A stretch of DNA of 64,000 nucleotides, from positions 14,308,366-14,372,365 of the forward strand of contig OX453287.1 of the NCBI GenBank assembly GCA_949710005.1, given 5' to 3'. Positions 32,193 through 42,774 of the stretch are shown here, piece after piece. The notes beneath the pieces were generated by a model. It saw only the letters and a list, made by a program, of their open reading frames with translations. It was not told the DNA's origin and ran no database searches. The DNA comes from Ricordea florida. Lineage: Eukaryota; Cnidaria; Anthozoa; Corallimorpharia; Ricordeidae. The stretch's first letter is position 1. Every line of letters begins with the position of its first letter. A program made the translations under genes and the position numbers.

Positions 32193-33649
32193 ATATATTA
32201 CCATAAATTATAAACAATAAACTAAAAGAACTACCTCTACATTAGAAATCTGTTGTTGATCCTGACTTGTCGTTCAAAACGTGTTGTGGCTCCTACTAGA
32301 AAGGTAGATCGTCTGTCCAGTTCCAGAATGCTTGAATCTCCCTCTTCGAGGTCCTCGTCTTCATCCGTACTTGAATCATACTCTGCAACCTCCACGGCAT
32401 TTTCGAGAATTCTTTCGATTGCCTCGACTTCCTCTTCGTTCTCTACTACAGAGCTCTCAGACGCGGCCCAGTCGACTTTGTTTGCAGATATCTGAAGCTG
32501 TCTCTGGTAAATCATCTCTGGCATCGTTCCATGACGAGCCATGGTTGTTTCCTAACGGTTTGTTCTTTGCCGAACTGCAGCTCCATATGTCAGGGCGTAG
32601 TTACGCATTTCTTCTACTGCTTTTTCTGAACGTTTTGCTGCTGGGAGCTGTGGAATGGATGGAAGTTCAGCTAAGGAAACTTCATGTTCTGGGTCAGGGT
32701 ACCAGGAGCTCTTTTCACTGGTGTAATAATACACTGTCGAAGACGAGAGCCGTTTAGGACATTCTTTTATTGTGTTGCCCAAGTCTCTGCAGTATTCCTT
32801 CTTTGACAGCAGCAGATGTTTGATGTGGCTGGTAGAATGCAGATGTTCGACGTCCAGGGTCATGCAGCTAAGAAGGTTGGTGGCTTCGAAAGAAAGAGTG
32901 GAAAACAGCGACTTCATTCTGTCCAATCCCCAGTGTAGCATATCGACCGACCTAACGGTTGCAGCAGAAACCAGACCTTGGGATCCATTCAGTGTCATCT
33001 CAGAACATCCTGCTATAGAGCGAACCGAGTTTTCATTCTCAGTGAGCATTTGCTTGCATTCCTTGGCCTTTTCCGTAGCCTCTGGTAAGGTCCTTGGTGT
33101 AGGAGATTGTCCTTTTTTATGCACAGAAAAGGCATCGTAAAGCTTCCCAACGGACTTTAAAAATCTCGCTGTTTCGGACAGAGGTGTGATTATTTTCAAT
33201 GAGTTTGATTGTGCGTCGCAAACATACACGACAGAGTCAAACTCGACACAAATGCCAGTTGGTTGCTTGAACTGGCATTCCAAAACAGGGCCATTTTGAC
33301 TTCCTTCAACTTTGGTGCCAGCAAAAGTCTGAACCCTACCGTCCCCATCAATCTTGAAGAGACTTGCCGCTACTTGGTCGGTTAAAATGATTCCGTTCTG
33401 AAATGGCGCAACTGCACATCTTGCGTTTTGTGCTTTGTAAACGAGTTGGCGTTCACAGGAGGCGAGTTCTATTAGAGTTATGCCTTGATTCAGGCCTTCT
33501 GAAAGGGGGCGATAATTTTGCGAGCAATTTTAAGCTTGTTTTATAAGGTTTCAGGATAAGAAAAACACTTTTTGGTGCTCTTAAGACATTTTGAATGCGT
33601 TTCTGCTTTATATGAAACAATTTTATTGTGCAAAACACAAAGCTAAACT

Positions 33650-33716
33650 CAACCTCGTTTCCAGGGTCCTTTCCTACTCGGCCTCCGAGTAGGCGAGGAC
33701 CCTGGGAACGAGGTTG
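33650..33716. mobile_element. 67-bp palindromic mini-element, 9-bp target duplication
   Basis: CAACCTCGTTTCCAGGGTCC and its reversed counterpart enclose a short centre. Flanked on both sides by AGCTAAACT (33641-33649 and 33717-33725). A hairpin-only MITE; a 9-bp duplication fits Mutator-like elements, but class assignment is inference. Confidence 0.85.
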
Positions 33717-33725
33717 AGCTAAACT

Positions 33726-35540
33726 GAAACACGATGCTGACGTCTGTTGCACACGTGCAGTGCAAACCTAACATTGTCTGTGATAAAAAAATCATGTAAG
33801 AATACTCAATCATCAGCGAAATATTCCTAGCTAGCACGGCCTTACGTTGTGGAGTATATTCTCGTTTCAAGTGATTTTTTAGACCAAGTAGAACCTGAGA
33901 TAAATAAATGTCTTAGTAATCTGTTCAATTCATGGCGCCGCATAATTAGTTCAAGGCGATAAAAATATCATTGTTGGCACGCATGTAAACAAAACACTGA
34001 CAAGGATCAGGAGCCCAGGATCAGGGTAATGGGCTCCTGCAAGGATAGAAATAATATCAAAATACTCGACGCATCCCGTTTCGAGCGATTGATCCCGAGA
34101 TATTGTTTCTTGAGGAAATTGCGAACCGAATTTTACAGGTTTGTTCAATTCTCAATGAAAATCGAAAACAGTGGTTCTGAAAACTTGCTAATAGCACGCT
34201 GAAAAGTATTTTATTAAGCAAAAACAACGAATAAAGTTTTTTTCGATTCTAATAATTATAGAAGGCTAACTGACTCAATAAGTTTAAAAAACATGTATTA
34301 TTTACGATAAGTGTTTCCACGACTCAATTACGAGAAATACGAGTTCAATTAAAAAATGCCTGAAAGGCTCAGAGCAATTTTCAAAGCGCTCAATCGCTTC
34401 AAATTTTGTGAGTTCTCTAACCATTTTGCACAACTTTCTTTTGTTTTTGTGTGCGGTTTATCTGCAAGTGCGTGTAATCTGACAATTCTTTTAATTTGTA
34501 GCTACTTCTCTAAGAGAAGTAGCTACTATGTCATCGAGTGTGTAAGTCCGTAAGTGGTCCAATCTTCGGATTGTGTTCGGAACATTTATCGGTTTTATTT
34601 CGGATTATCGGTTTTGTACGATCCCAGACTCTACGAAACTCTACAACATCGACGATAGCCGAGGCTAATCTCGATGTTACCGGATCCATTTTGGTCTACT
34701 CTCGTCAACGATCGACTACTTGTCGATTGAAACGTTCCAGCGACGTTGCTTACTTTGGTTAGAGTTGGAGTCAACAGTTCACGATTACAGGTAAGAGGAT
34801 TTGTTACCTCCGCCTAGGAGGTTATGTTTTCACGCCTGTCTGTTTGTTTGTTTGTCTGTCAGTTAATCGTTTTAAGCAAAAACTAATCAACGGATTTGCA
34901 CCAAATTTGGTGGAAAGGTCGCAAATATACCCAGGATCAATCGATTAAAATTTGGGATTATCCGGATTAAACTCCGGATCTCAGATCCAGACTAGACGCT
35001 CTCGGGAGCGTTCACTCGGGCTACACTTGATAATATGTTTACTAATCGAGTGTTGACCAACCAGCTTTCTTGGTTCCCACGGTAGAAAACAGTTGTGAAA
35101 CTTGGTGCCATTCATCTGATTCCAAGTTATCGAAGGCGAAGAAGCGATATGTGGGAAAAACAACAATATTACTCCTCAATCGGATATACTTTTCTTCAAA
35201 TAGCTCTTATTTGTGGATCCGAACTCTTAAGACAACAATATGTTGCGGGGCAGAGGTATGCGCTCTAGCGAGTGCCCTTCTAGTTACTTATTTATTTCAT
35301 ACAGAAGTAGCTACATGTAGTCCTCGACTGCCTATTTTTTCCTTTTGGCAAAAATCACCCGTGTGGGTAATCCGCCGTGCGAGTAAACGGCCGGAAATTA
35401 CAGCCATTCAGATTGGCTAATCTGAACAAGGGGCGTGTTTGTGTTACACCAATAGGCGACTTTTTAAGAATGAGACTCGTACCAGGTCCTTGACATTCAA
35501 AATAACGCCTTAAATCGAAGGTGAAAGAGTCTTGTTAGCC

Positions 35541-35577
<37 letters not shown>

Positions 35578-35719
35578 TTGCAGGAATTCCAAAGAAACTT
35601 GTTGATTCATGCTTTATTTTATGAGTGTTGCGCGTTATTTTTTGAATTATGCGATTTTTCGTGAATTGTGCGATCGGATGCGATCTGAGGTCGATTGTGC
35701 GAAATCGCACCATCGCGTA
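33726..35719. other. Repeat-rich insert between NHL pseudogene pieces
   Basis: Contains ttacctccgcctaggaggtt at about 34806 followed by gtctgtttgtttgtttgtctg and gatttgcaccaaatttggtgg, a repeat motif I recall from marine invertebrates. It also contains agactagacgctctcgggag at about 34988, a terminal motif also seen at 56900. No gene recognised. Confidence 0.4.
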
Positions 35720-36539
35720 ATACCGGAAGGCCTGTTGATTGTGTGAAACAAAAATCTTGTTGTTGTTCACACAAAGGCTGACAACAGAATCCCAGTCGTC
35801 CTCATAGCCGGTGATGCATTGGACATTTATCGCACAAACCCCGAGGCCGTCATATTTGAGCTGTGCGCTGTGTAGTCTCCTCGAATGTGAATCTCCCAGG
35901 AAGACAAGCTCTCAGTCAACAAACGTGATTGCCTGAATGTGCGCTTCGATAGCCTTGTCACTAAAGTTTACTTGGTGTTTCTCAAGTCCAAGTAACGCAT
36001 ACTCCTCCTCTTTTCTCTGGAGATACCTGCTCGCTTCTTTGCGTAACTCTGCCAATGTTCCTGTTAATGACAAGCCAAAGCGTTCTTTCAGAGTGTTCCA
36101 GCATTTTACTGATGTTATCTTGCTTGACTGCAGTTGCACATGGTTCTCTTCAAGTTCGATGATTAAGACAGGACCATCCGGGGAGTTCAAAAACGCGACG
36201 TTGTTCTCACAGTGTACTTGAGTTGAAGCAAGGTTTTTCTTGACAACAGATATTTTGTCGACAGGACTGTGTAGACGGGCGCGGTAAAGAGTGGAATAAG
36301 CCACCTTGATGTCCCATGAAAGGGACAATCCACGTCCAAGAAAACGAAGAAAAGAAAACGACGTCCAAGAAACGACGCGGTCACTGAGAGACGTTTCTTG
36401 TAGACCTAGTCGTTATCTGCACAGGGCTTATAAATGCACTTAGAACAACACGTAAAAGAACAAAGTCACAAAGTTACAAATAAAACTCGGTGAAAAACTC
36501 GACGAGGACGGCGCCAAAGATCAGTCAAAGATCATATAA

Positions 36540-38283
36540 ATAGATTTAGGCAAGCCTAAAAGCGGAGCTCCTCACACAGACCCTCACACATTGAAAATGT
36601 TGTCACTAAAGTTCTTAAATACGCCTGGTGTACGCAACTACTTAAAGAAGATTCGATAGCTGAAATAAATCGTCAAAAAAAAAAAACATCTAGCTCGCGA
36701 CTCAACGGAAGAACCATTACCTGGTCAGCAAAATTATAATAGTTTTAAAGCAACACCAAAAGCAGCTAGGCAGCTCTTTAACAAATGAAAAATAGACACT
36801 CAGCTTTATGCTTATGTCCCTCCAAAAACGCTTGAAAACTTGTAGGAAGAAAATTTTTCCTCCAAAACCGCTATGAATATAGAGATTACTTCATGGTTAG
36901 TGAGCGCGGAGGATTTTTCTTCACGAGTTGTGAAGAATAGAAAACGAACGAGTGAGCGCAGCGAAAGAGTGAGTTTACTTTTCTTCACAACGAGTTAAGA
37001 AAAATGGTACGGGCGAACTAACCATGAAGTAATTTGTTTATTTTTTAGGTACTGAGATTTACTCCTTACAAAATACTACTAACTGATCATGAATCACGCT
37101 GGGCTAGAAAAATCAAGATACCACAACAAGGTGCAAAACGCACTTAGCAGGCTTTATTTTGGAGCATACCGAATAAACATGACAGTCAAGTTAAGAATGC
37201 GTTCAAAATTTACTTCTCTAAAATAATACAAACATTGCACGAACTGGAAAATTCTACTTTAAACACTGTTGGAAATGTCGCTAGAAGCATAAGAACCCAA
37301 GACAGTTAAAAACGTTTTAAAACGACTCGTGAATGACTCAGAAATGTCTTGTGTACGGGAAATACAATGTAAAATTACCTTTTTGTTTTGATTTTAATGC
37401 GGCTCCTGCTTTTTCAAACACCAATTCTTTTGAGATGCTGAATCCGTAGCTTTTTTACTCAAATAACCGTAGCGAAAGAGAGAACGGAGCGAACTTGGCT
37501 CATAATCTTTGTTTTCCTTCTTTCCCACTGCTACCAGACAAATTCACTCATGAACTGAATTGAGCTCGTTTGAAGGAATTTCTTCTACGGACCTTGAATC
37601 GCCTTTCAACGTCAAGAATTCTTTCAGTGAAGCGACGGACTGTTCGGATTTGTTATTCCTATTTTATTTTCTTGATCTTGTATGAAGTCCTCGACTGAAG
37701 CTGTATCTGCAAACCTAGAATTTCTCAAAGAAGAAGCTGAGGAAGAAGCCGTTATTGCTCACTTTTTGCCGAGTTGATGGCGCCAAAACTGATCCCACCT
37801 CTATGAACAGTGAATTGGTCGGACCACTATTTTTCACTAGTGAAGAAAATGGTCCAACCAATCAAATTGCTTCTAGTTTTTTACAGACTATTTTTCTCAC
37901 ACAGATTTATAAGGAGTAAATCTCAGTACCTATGGAATAAAATCCGTTTCTTCAGCAAAAAATTGTAGACTGCAGTACACATCGCTGTAGACTGCTGGCT
38001 GTAGGTTGTGTAGCCGCGGCAAGCCGCGAAAAGCGCGCGAAAAACAAAGCCTCGTTTCGGTTTAAGACCTTCTAAATATCCCGGATGACTATGGCCGCCA
38101 TGTTGGGGCAACATCGTCGTCGTCGTCGTCGTCGTCGTCGCTAGGCGCATGCGCCCGCGAGCCATGCCGCTAGTCACGATGACCATGAAAACTCAAACGC
38201 ATGCTTTTCTCAATTTCTATCCTCACACGGTAGTTATGGGGCTCCGCTCTGCGGCTCTTCGAGCCGCTGTGGAGCTCCGCTAT
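36540..38283 (-). mobile_element. Helitron2/Helentron-like element, copy 3 (diverged)
   Basis: The left end aaatagatttaggcaagcct followed by aaaagcggagctcc matches the left end of copy 1 with small changes. The right end ctgtggagctccgctataac carries AGCGGAGCTCC inverted and a hairpin gcggctcttcgagccgc just inside. The interior differs from copies 1 and 2 and includes foldback segments (gattacttcatggttagtg at 36885 against 37015-37035; ggtactgagatttactcctt at 37055 against 37905-37930) and a (CGT)n tract at 38113-38140. Non-coding as far as I can see. Confidence 0.55.
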
Positions 38284-38744
38284 AACTTTCCTGGCTGTGG
38301 TCCGTTACAATTTCCGTACTGCGTGGCATGCTGTAAGTCTTGCGCGTGACCAAAAAACATGAAGTTAAACGACGCAAAGCATTTCCGAGGTTCGTTGAGA
38401 TCCGCGATCCGAACTTTATTGCAAGCAAAATCCAAAATCCGAGCCCAAAAATTGGATGAAACCGTGATCCGCTTCAATTGAAGGATCCGCAAATCCGTTG
38501 AAAAATATGCTATGAATCCGAAATCTGGGCCAGAATATTGTCAAAATCCGTCGATCCGTTTTCCTATTCACCCCCCTCCTACAAGATACATCCAGGTATG
38601 ATCTGTTTACTACTTATTAGGATTTGTTCTTATCCGCTAAAGAACGTAAAGACCGATTATGCCCAGGATTACAATAAATCTTACATCTGAACTCCTTAAA
38701 TCTAAATCTTTAGATCTTTAAATCTAAACTCGGATACTACAGAT

Positions 38745-38933
38745 TTGGTTTATCAATTGAGAAATCGAGTGGATGAATTACTACTTTTGGATAGAAACCG
38801 CCTACCGACAATAGTGGCAACATGCATTTATTATGTCGTTTTAGAATATGGATTACCCATCGATATAAGTCGCATAGCTGAAACATGTAGAGTTCAACTA
38901 TTAGACGGTTGTATTAATTATATTAATTATTAA
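38745..38933 (+). pseudogene. TFIIB-like cyclin-fold fragment
   Basis: Frame ..LYQLRNRVDELLLLDRNR, LPTIVATCIYYVVLEYGLPI and DISRIAETCRVQ follows the pattern of the second cyclin repeat of TFIIB-type transcription factors (R.P..VAA..IY.......P....EIA..C.V). The TFIIB zinc ribbon and the first repeat are absent, and the frame ends after about 60 residues. Transcription factors of this kind occur in large DNA viruses; in this context it would drive element genes. The match is short, so it is tentative. Confidence 0.4.
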
Positions 38934-38957
38934 TTGTTATTAACCATTTAATTAGAG

Positions 38958-39238
38958 ATGGGGGACTTAAGAAATAAATTGCCATGTCACCTTACTATTA
39001 CAGGACCCAACAATTGCGGTAAAAGTCAGTATCTAGTTGATAAGCCACGAGGAATCTTCCAAGGAGCATTTGAAAACATTGTTCATATTTGCCCGACCTA
39101 TATTAAGAATCGGACTTATGGAAGATTTATAGTCGCATTCCCTGACGCCAGTAATAGTGATGAGATTGAACAGTTATTAACGGATTGTGAAACGTTATTC
39201 ACTGGCACTGATACGTTGATCATTTTAAACGTTTTCGG
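38958..39238 (+). pseudogene. Packaging ATPase-like protein, truncated
   Basis: Starts MGDLRNKLPCHLTITGPNNC and continues GKSQYLVDKPRG. GPNNCGKS is a Walker A P-loop with the flanking hydrophobic strand. HICPTYIKNRTY and PDASNSDEIEQLL follow, then a Walker B-like hydrophobic strand (DTLIILN). The frame is cut just where the Walker B aspartate should lie, by a 120-bp Penelope-type terminal fragment beginning near 39230. The arrangement fits A32/FtsK-HerA-type genome-packaging ATPases of polinton-like viruses. About 90 of an expected 200 or more residues remain. Confidence 0.55.
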
Positions 39239-39352
39239 CTGTTTGCCATCATCAGGGTGATGGCAAACAGCCGAAAACGTTTGGTTTTTAGTTTTTAAAC
39301 TTCACATATATCTTTTAACATTTTAGCCTTTTACATAAGATAAAATCATAGA
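39230..39352 (+). mobile_element. Penelope-like terminal fragment inside the ATPase gene
   Basis: aacgttttcggctgtttgcc at 39229 is followed by its inverse, gatggcaaacagccgaaaac, at 39258, then by gtttggtttttagtttttaa and ttttagccttttacataaga. The latter sequence matches the end of the Penelope-like copy at 58455-58545 and, inverted, 57250-57332. Confidence 0.65.
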
Positions 39353-39417
39353 ACTTGACAGCACAACTGAGCAGGTTAATTAAAGATTACTGTAGAATTA
39401 ACAAATATAAATGAGGG

Positions 39418-39983
39418 AAATTATTAACGGAGACTGAGCAAACTGAACAAATTACTAAGGAACCAAATCCCGTTAATGTTGAAAGAAAAAGGATCCAAAG
39501 AAAGTAGAAGCAGGAAAGTGGTTACCGGCGGAATACAATAAACGAGCAAGAGAGGCTTTAAAGAGAGAAACTGAACGTGAAGCAGAAATGGAGGCGAGTG
39601 AAACACACTGAATCTGGCCGACGTATTGTGAATATAAGTTTAACCACAGCCATTTCTTTCATCACCGTAGGTTTAACAGCATTAGATTTATCTATGAGAT
39701 ATTTAAAATAGGAATGGATTAGTTATTTAGAAATTCCAAAACTTAAACTAATATTATGTCAAGCGAACCAAAATAAGTTGGTAAAAACAGTGGTGGATGC
39801 ATCCGTTTTGGTTGGATTATCCTGAGGAGTTGGCTATTTTGGTAAAAAGTTATGAAAGAAAGTTTTTTTCAGTGATCCTAGCAGTAGCATTACAAATTAC
39901 GCTAAATGGGTAGCAGTTTTAGCTGCAAGCATGGCCTTAAAAGATTATGTGGCAACTCAAAAGATTATACCTAAAAGTATCTA
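39418..39983 (+). pseudogene. Degenerate small membrane-protein genes of the viral element
   Basis: Across three frames: an acidic start (TETEQTEQITKEPNPVNVE), a basic helical part (GKWLPAEYNKRAREALKRET) and a hydrophobic end (NISLTTAISFITVGLTALDL) in 39418-39710. Then another short gene (39720-39983) has KLVKTVVDASVLVGLS, AKWVAVLAASMALKDYVATQ and a stop after IIPKSI. Each needs one or two frameshifts. Probably virion membrane proteins; function inferred only from hydrophobicity and neighbours. Confidence 0.35.
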
Positions 39984-39991
39984 ATATATAG

Positions 39992-40267
39992 ATGGCAAGT
40001 ATAGCGTTAATAATAGGAGGAGCTATTCTAAATGCTACTTCTTTCGCTGAAGGCAGTCATCTTGCAAAATATTTATCTGGTAATAATGTAGATGAAGAAA
40101 AGGTTAGACATGATAAGGCTCTTGAAAAGTATAAAAAAGATCATATAGCATACTCGGAAAAAGCGACAGAAATTAATGGATGGTACGAGCAGCAAAAAGA
40201 TAATCAATACCAGGCTCCTAGGGTAAGGACAGAATTAGGTTCCGTCCCCGAACCCATCAACATTTAA
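39992..40267 (+). CDS. Viral-element protein with hydrophobic N-terminus
   Basis: 91 residues starting MASIALIIGGAILNATSFAE (a glycine-containing hydrophobic segment), then a charged helical region (VDEEKVRHDKALEKYKKDH) and a proline-containing end. I recall similar N-termini in cnidarian polinton-like elements, where they are multicopy and unnamed. A stop separates it from the next frame 18 bp downstream. Confidence 0.4.
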   Translation: MASIALIIGGAILNATSFAEGSHLAKYLSGNNVDEEKVRHDKALEKYKKDHIAYSEKATEINGWYEQQKDNQYQAPRVRTELGSVPEPINI

Positions 40268-40284
40268 ATATTGAACATATTGAA

Positions 40285-41376
40285 ATGCAGGATATGGGGG
40301 CAAAATATGATAAACAAGTGGCAGATCGCAAAGTTTGGGATGAAATTAAGAAAAACATTCATGACGCTGACCCTAACAACGGTGTATTTACTGCAAGATT
40401 CGATGTTTGGGGTAGGATTGTAGTTAAACTTATTGGCGGAGAAGATAGTAGAAATGTTGAACACCCCTTGTTAGATTCAAGAGGAAAATTAAATCCTGAC
40501 GTAGGTAAAAGGATAACAAAAGCTCTGGGGCTGTCAGCTGATAATTTGATTGAACAAAATGAACGCCTTAAAAAAGAACTCGAAGATGCTAACTCAATGG
40601 AACGCGAGTTAAATGAGGTATTAGAAGGTTTGAGACACAAGAAAAAGAGTTTAAAATTTATGATAGGTTACGGGAAATGGGGAAACTAAGAGAACAAGAT
40701 AGGGTTAGAGATAAAATAAAGTCATGTACAACGGCTAACTTACGTGAGCAAATAGGAAGACAGCAGCACCAAATCGATGAATTAAACAGTCGGTTGATGG
40801 AGGAAATGGAAAAAATAAAACCGTCGGATATAGCAAAAAAGGAAAAACCTAAAATGATAGACCAACTTACTAAAGATAATGACAAACTTAAAAAAGATTT
40901 GGAGAAAAGCAAAGAAGATCACGCTGAATTCAGACGAGTGAAGGAGTTAAGAGATAAACTCCAAAAACGAGTTGATAAACTAGAAGAACTTGCTATAAAT
41001 AAAAAAAAAACAAGAAAAATAAAGAAAAAATAAGTGAACTAGACAGACAGAACGAGGAAATAAGAGAGACAATGCCATTGAGGCATCGAGTCAAGGAGAT
41101 TTTAAAGAAATACGGCTTCACAGCTTCTGCCATACCCAAAGCGGTGAGTGTGGGTATTGTGTTATTGTAGCAAATCTACAGAAGGGCTTAACAAATGTGG
41201 AAAAACGCGTTGGTAGTGGGCTTAAGACGATTGGAAAACAACTGGGTAATATATTACCGGGAATGATTGGAGCCATAGCTAGTTTCTTATTCAGAAAAGC
41301 AGGTGAGGTGGTTGGATTCTTAGCAAAACATGCATGGCTATCAATAGTAGCATTTGTTGTATTTGCTGTTGAGTAA
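40285..41376 (+). pseudogene. Coiled-coil protein with C-terminal amphipathic and membrane segments
   Basis: Probably one gene in four frame segments: 40285-40689, 40677-41033, 41034-41160 and 41160-41376. The first part is globular (NGVFTARFDVWGRIVVKLIG), followed by a long coiled coil rich in E, K, L and R (EQIGRQQHQIDELNSRLMEE; KLQKRVDKLEELAINKKK). The end is a glycine-rich amphipathic stretch and a membrane helix (LGNILPGMIGAIASFLF; AWLSIVAFVVFAVE). A slip in the A-rich tract near 41000 and two others break it. Possibly a minor virion protein; assignment is by context. Confidence 0.45.
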
Positions 41377-41426
41377 TTTAAACGTAAGAATAAGTAATTT
41401 AGAGGCGAATAGACTCGAAGATATAA

Positions 41427-41666
41427 ATGGGCAAAGATGATTTCTGCACCAAATGCATATTTTTAGAACTCCTAAAAAACAAAATAGAGAATCTTAAGTA
41501 TATTCACGAAGGATGTAAAAAGCTCAAAAGGATAACGCTGTTGACGACACTCTTAATTTTCGGTGTGGGATTATTCGCGAGTCTTAATTTATCACAAATC
41601 ATTGAAGATCGAGTGAAACGAATTAGACAAACCATAAACGACTATAATATTTTAAAAAAGTTCTGA
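41427..41666 (+). CDS. Small single-pass membrane protein of the viral element
   Basis: 79 residues: a cysteine-containing charged N-terminus, one membrane helix (ITLLTTLLIFGVGLFASLNL) and a charged C-terminus (EDRVKRIRQTINDYNILKK). It is intact. The next frame begins 2 bp after its stop. No known family recognised. Confidence 0.4.
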   Translation: MGKDDFCTKCIFLELLKNKIENLKYIHEGCKKLKRITLLTTLLIFGVGLFASLNLSQIIEDRVKRIRQTINDYNILKKF

Positions 41667-41668
41667 AA

Positions 41669-42082
41669 TGCTTGAAAGAAATGCACGAGAGATATTACAA
41701 CATCATGAGCGTAAAATACATCACTATGAGAAGGCAAACTGAAGAAAATATAAGACGCTAAGAAAACTAGCAGTCGGATCCTCTGCTGGCATTTCAAAAT
41801 ACTATCTGTTACTGGATTAGCATTATCGTTATCTGGATTTGGCGCTGCTTTTGGGGGACCAATTGGCGCGGTTGGCGGATATATTTGGAGTTATTAGTAC
41901 GACATAACTTTTCTAGGAAGATAGCAAAGCACGCACGAATAACACAATTGGCGCAATGTAAGATTAATCTATTAGAGGATTTGATTTTACGGGCTCTAAA
42001 TGATGATAAGTTAACAGAGGCAGAATATACGCGTATACTGGTTGAAGAAGGAAAATACAACAAGATGAAACTTGGCATTTGA
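41669..42082 (+). pseudogene. Membrane/helical protein of the viral element, frameshifted
   Basis: Pieces in different frames: MLERNAREILQHHERKIHHY (basic helix), ILSVTGLALSLSGFGAAFGG followed by PIGAVGGYIW (glycine-rich hydrophobic), and KIAKHARITQLAQCKINLLE, then TEAEYTRILVEEGKYNKMK. The last part is a helical hairpin that I recall at the ends of polinton-like cnidarian ORFs. Two frameshifts are needed. Confidence 0.4.
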
Positions 42083-42186
42083 GAAAATAACTCAATAGAT
42101 AGGGATATGGAAAGAAATGGTTAGGGAAATACTTAAGCACCTAAAATAATGGAAATGTTAAAAACATATCTCTTTAGAAGATAAAG

Positions 42187-42733
42187 ATGGGAATATGGGA
42201 CGATTTCATAAATAAATATCAAAAAGCGGATACGACCAAGTTTAGTGTAGTTACCGTAGGTTCGGTAAATTACATTAGGTGGCATGAGGATCAAAATAGG
42301 CGTTATATAATGAACAATGTACCGGCATCCGACTCCGGATCAATTGACAAAAAATTTAAGCCCCGAATTGAAGTCCAAATTAAATGAGGATCTTGGTCTC
42401 GTTAAATCACGCTCTAGAAGAAGTATACCTGATGAGGACGAGAAGCAGGAGAAGAAACCAGCAAATAATTCAGACTTACTGATGGAGTTTTGGAAGCGTC
42501 ACCCTAAAGCTGATATGACTAAGGTTAAATTCGTGAATGACAATTACGGCGGAAGTTTCTACTGGACATATAATAGACTGATAGTTATGAGTAGGGATGA
42601 TTTGTCTGGGAAAACTTGGACAGATGATTTAAGCCCCGAAATTCAAAGGAAACTGAATAAGGATCTTGGTATCACTTTAACTACTAAGGAATCTTTCCTG
42701 GATAGTTTGGGATGGATTACCCTCAGGTTATAA
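42187..42733 (+). pseudogene. Protein with two tandem ~65-residue repeats, one frameshift
   Basis: Repeat 1 runs from WDDFINKYQKADTTKFSVV to LSPELKSKLNEDLGLV. Repeat 2 runs from LMEFWKRHPKADMTKVKFV to LSPEIQRKLNKDLGI. Both share a W/F-rich start, KAD.TK, an aromatic middle, and LSPE...KLN.DLG. A frameshift lies near 42360 in repeat 1. An arginine-rich linker (VKSRSRRSIPDEDEKQEKK) joins them. Function unknown. Confidence 0.45.
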
Positions 42734-42774
42734 ATAGCTTTGTGAAGTTCCACTTTTATTTTACCGTTAGATGA

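Larger units (their letters stand above)
32237..36340 (-). pseudogene. NHL-repeat multicopy protein, broken
   Basis: Minus-strand coding pieces. N-terminal piece 36328-35912 (MSLSWDIKVAYSTLYRARLH, then SPDGPVLIIELEENHVQ) continues with frame damage to about 35720 (LVFLGDSHSRRLHSAQLKYD). C-terminal exon about 33507-32237 has an acceptor ccctttcag, NHL-like blades (APFQNGIILTDQVAASLFKI; TGICVEFDSVVYVCDAQSNS), then SCMTLDVEHLHSTSHIKHL, AAVRQRTNR, a TAG at 32554-32552, and an acidic tail ending RINNRFLM. The intervening 33510-35720 is unrelated DNA. From memory the family is multicopy in corals. The copy lies inside the 8.6-kb TIR element and may be its cargo or its own gene. Confidence 0.6.
29962..38578. 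mobile_element. 8.6-kb TIR element with 6-bp target duplication
   Basis: Perfect 16-bp inverted ends: GAGGGGGGTGAATAGG at 29962-29977 and its complement at 38563-38578. They are flanked by CTACAA at 29956-29961 and 38579-38584, a clean target duplication within the capsid-like frame. Subterminal repeats of atccgtcgatccg occur at both ends (29990-30065; 38395-38560). The interior holds Helitron-like copy 2, an NHL-repeat gene on the minus strand, and Helitron-like copy 3. No known transposase domain was recognised. The superfamily is unassigned. Confidence 0.75.
29739..38700 (+). pseudogene. Capsid-like gene, N-terminal piece split by an 8.6-kb insertion
   Basis: The first piece (29739-29961) has an N-terminal jelly-roll-like character, with beta-rich runs such as YVNIPQLAENMVITPGSVYL and FDLTVKGHENNN. 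The second piece (38579-38700) continues in the matching frame with a DLF-type stretch but meets a stop almost at once, and the homology is lost by about 38700. The family is one I associate with capsid-like proteins of polinton-like elements in cnidarians; this is from memory and not tested. Most of the expected length is missing. The insertion lies between two 6-bp CTACAA copies. Confidence 0.45.

Noticed and set aside
32253..33140. Plus-strand open frames of 80-141 codons over the NHL pseudogene
   Set aside because: They lie antisense to the NHL coding sequence, whose minus-strand frame is much longer and carries recognisable motifs.
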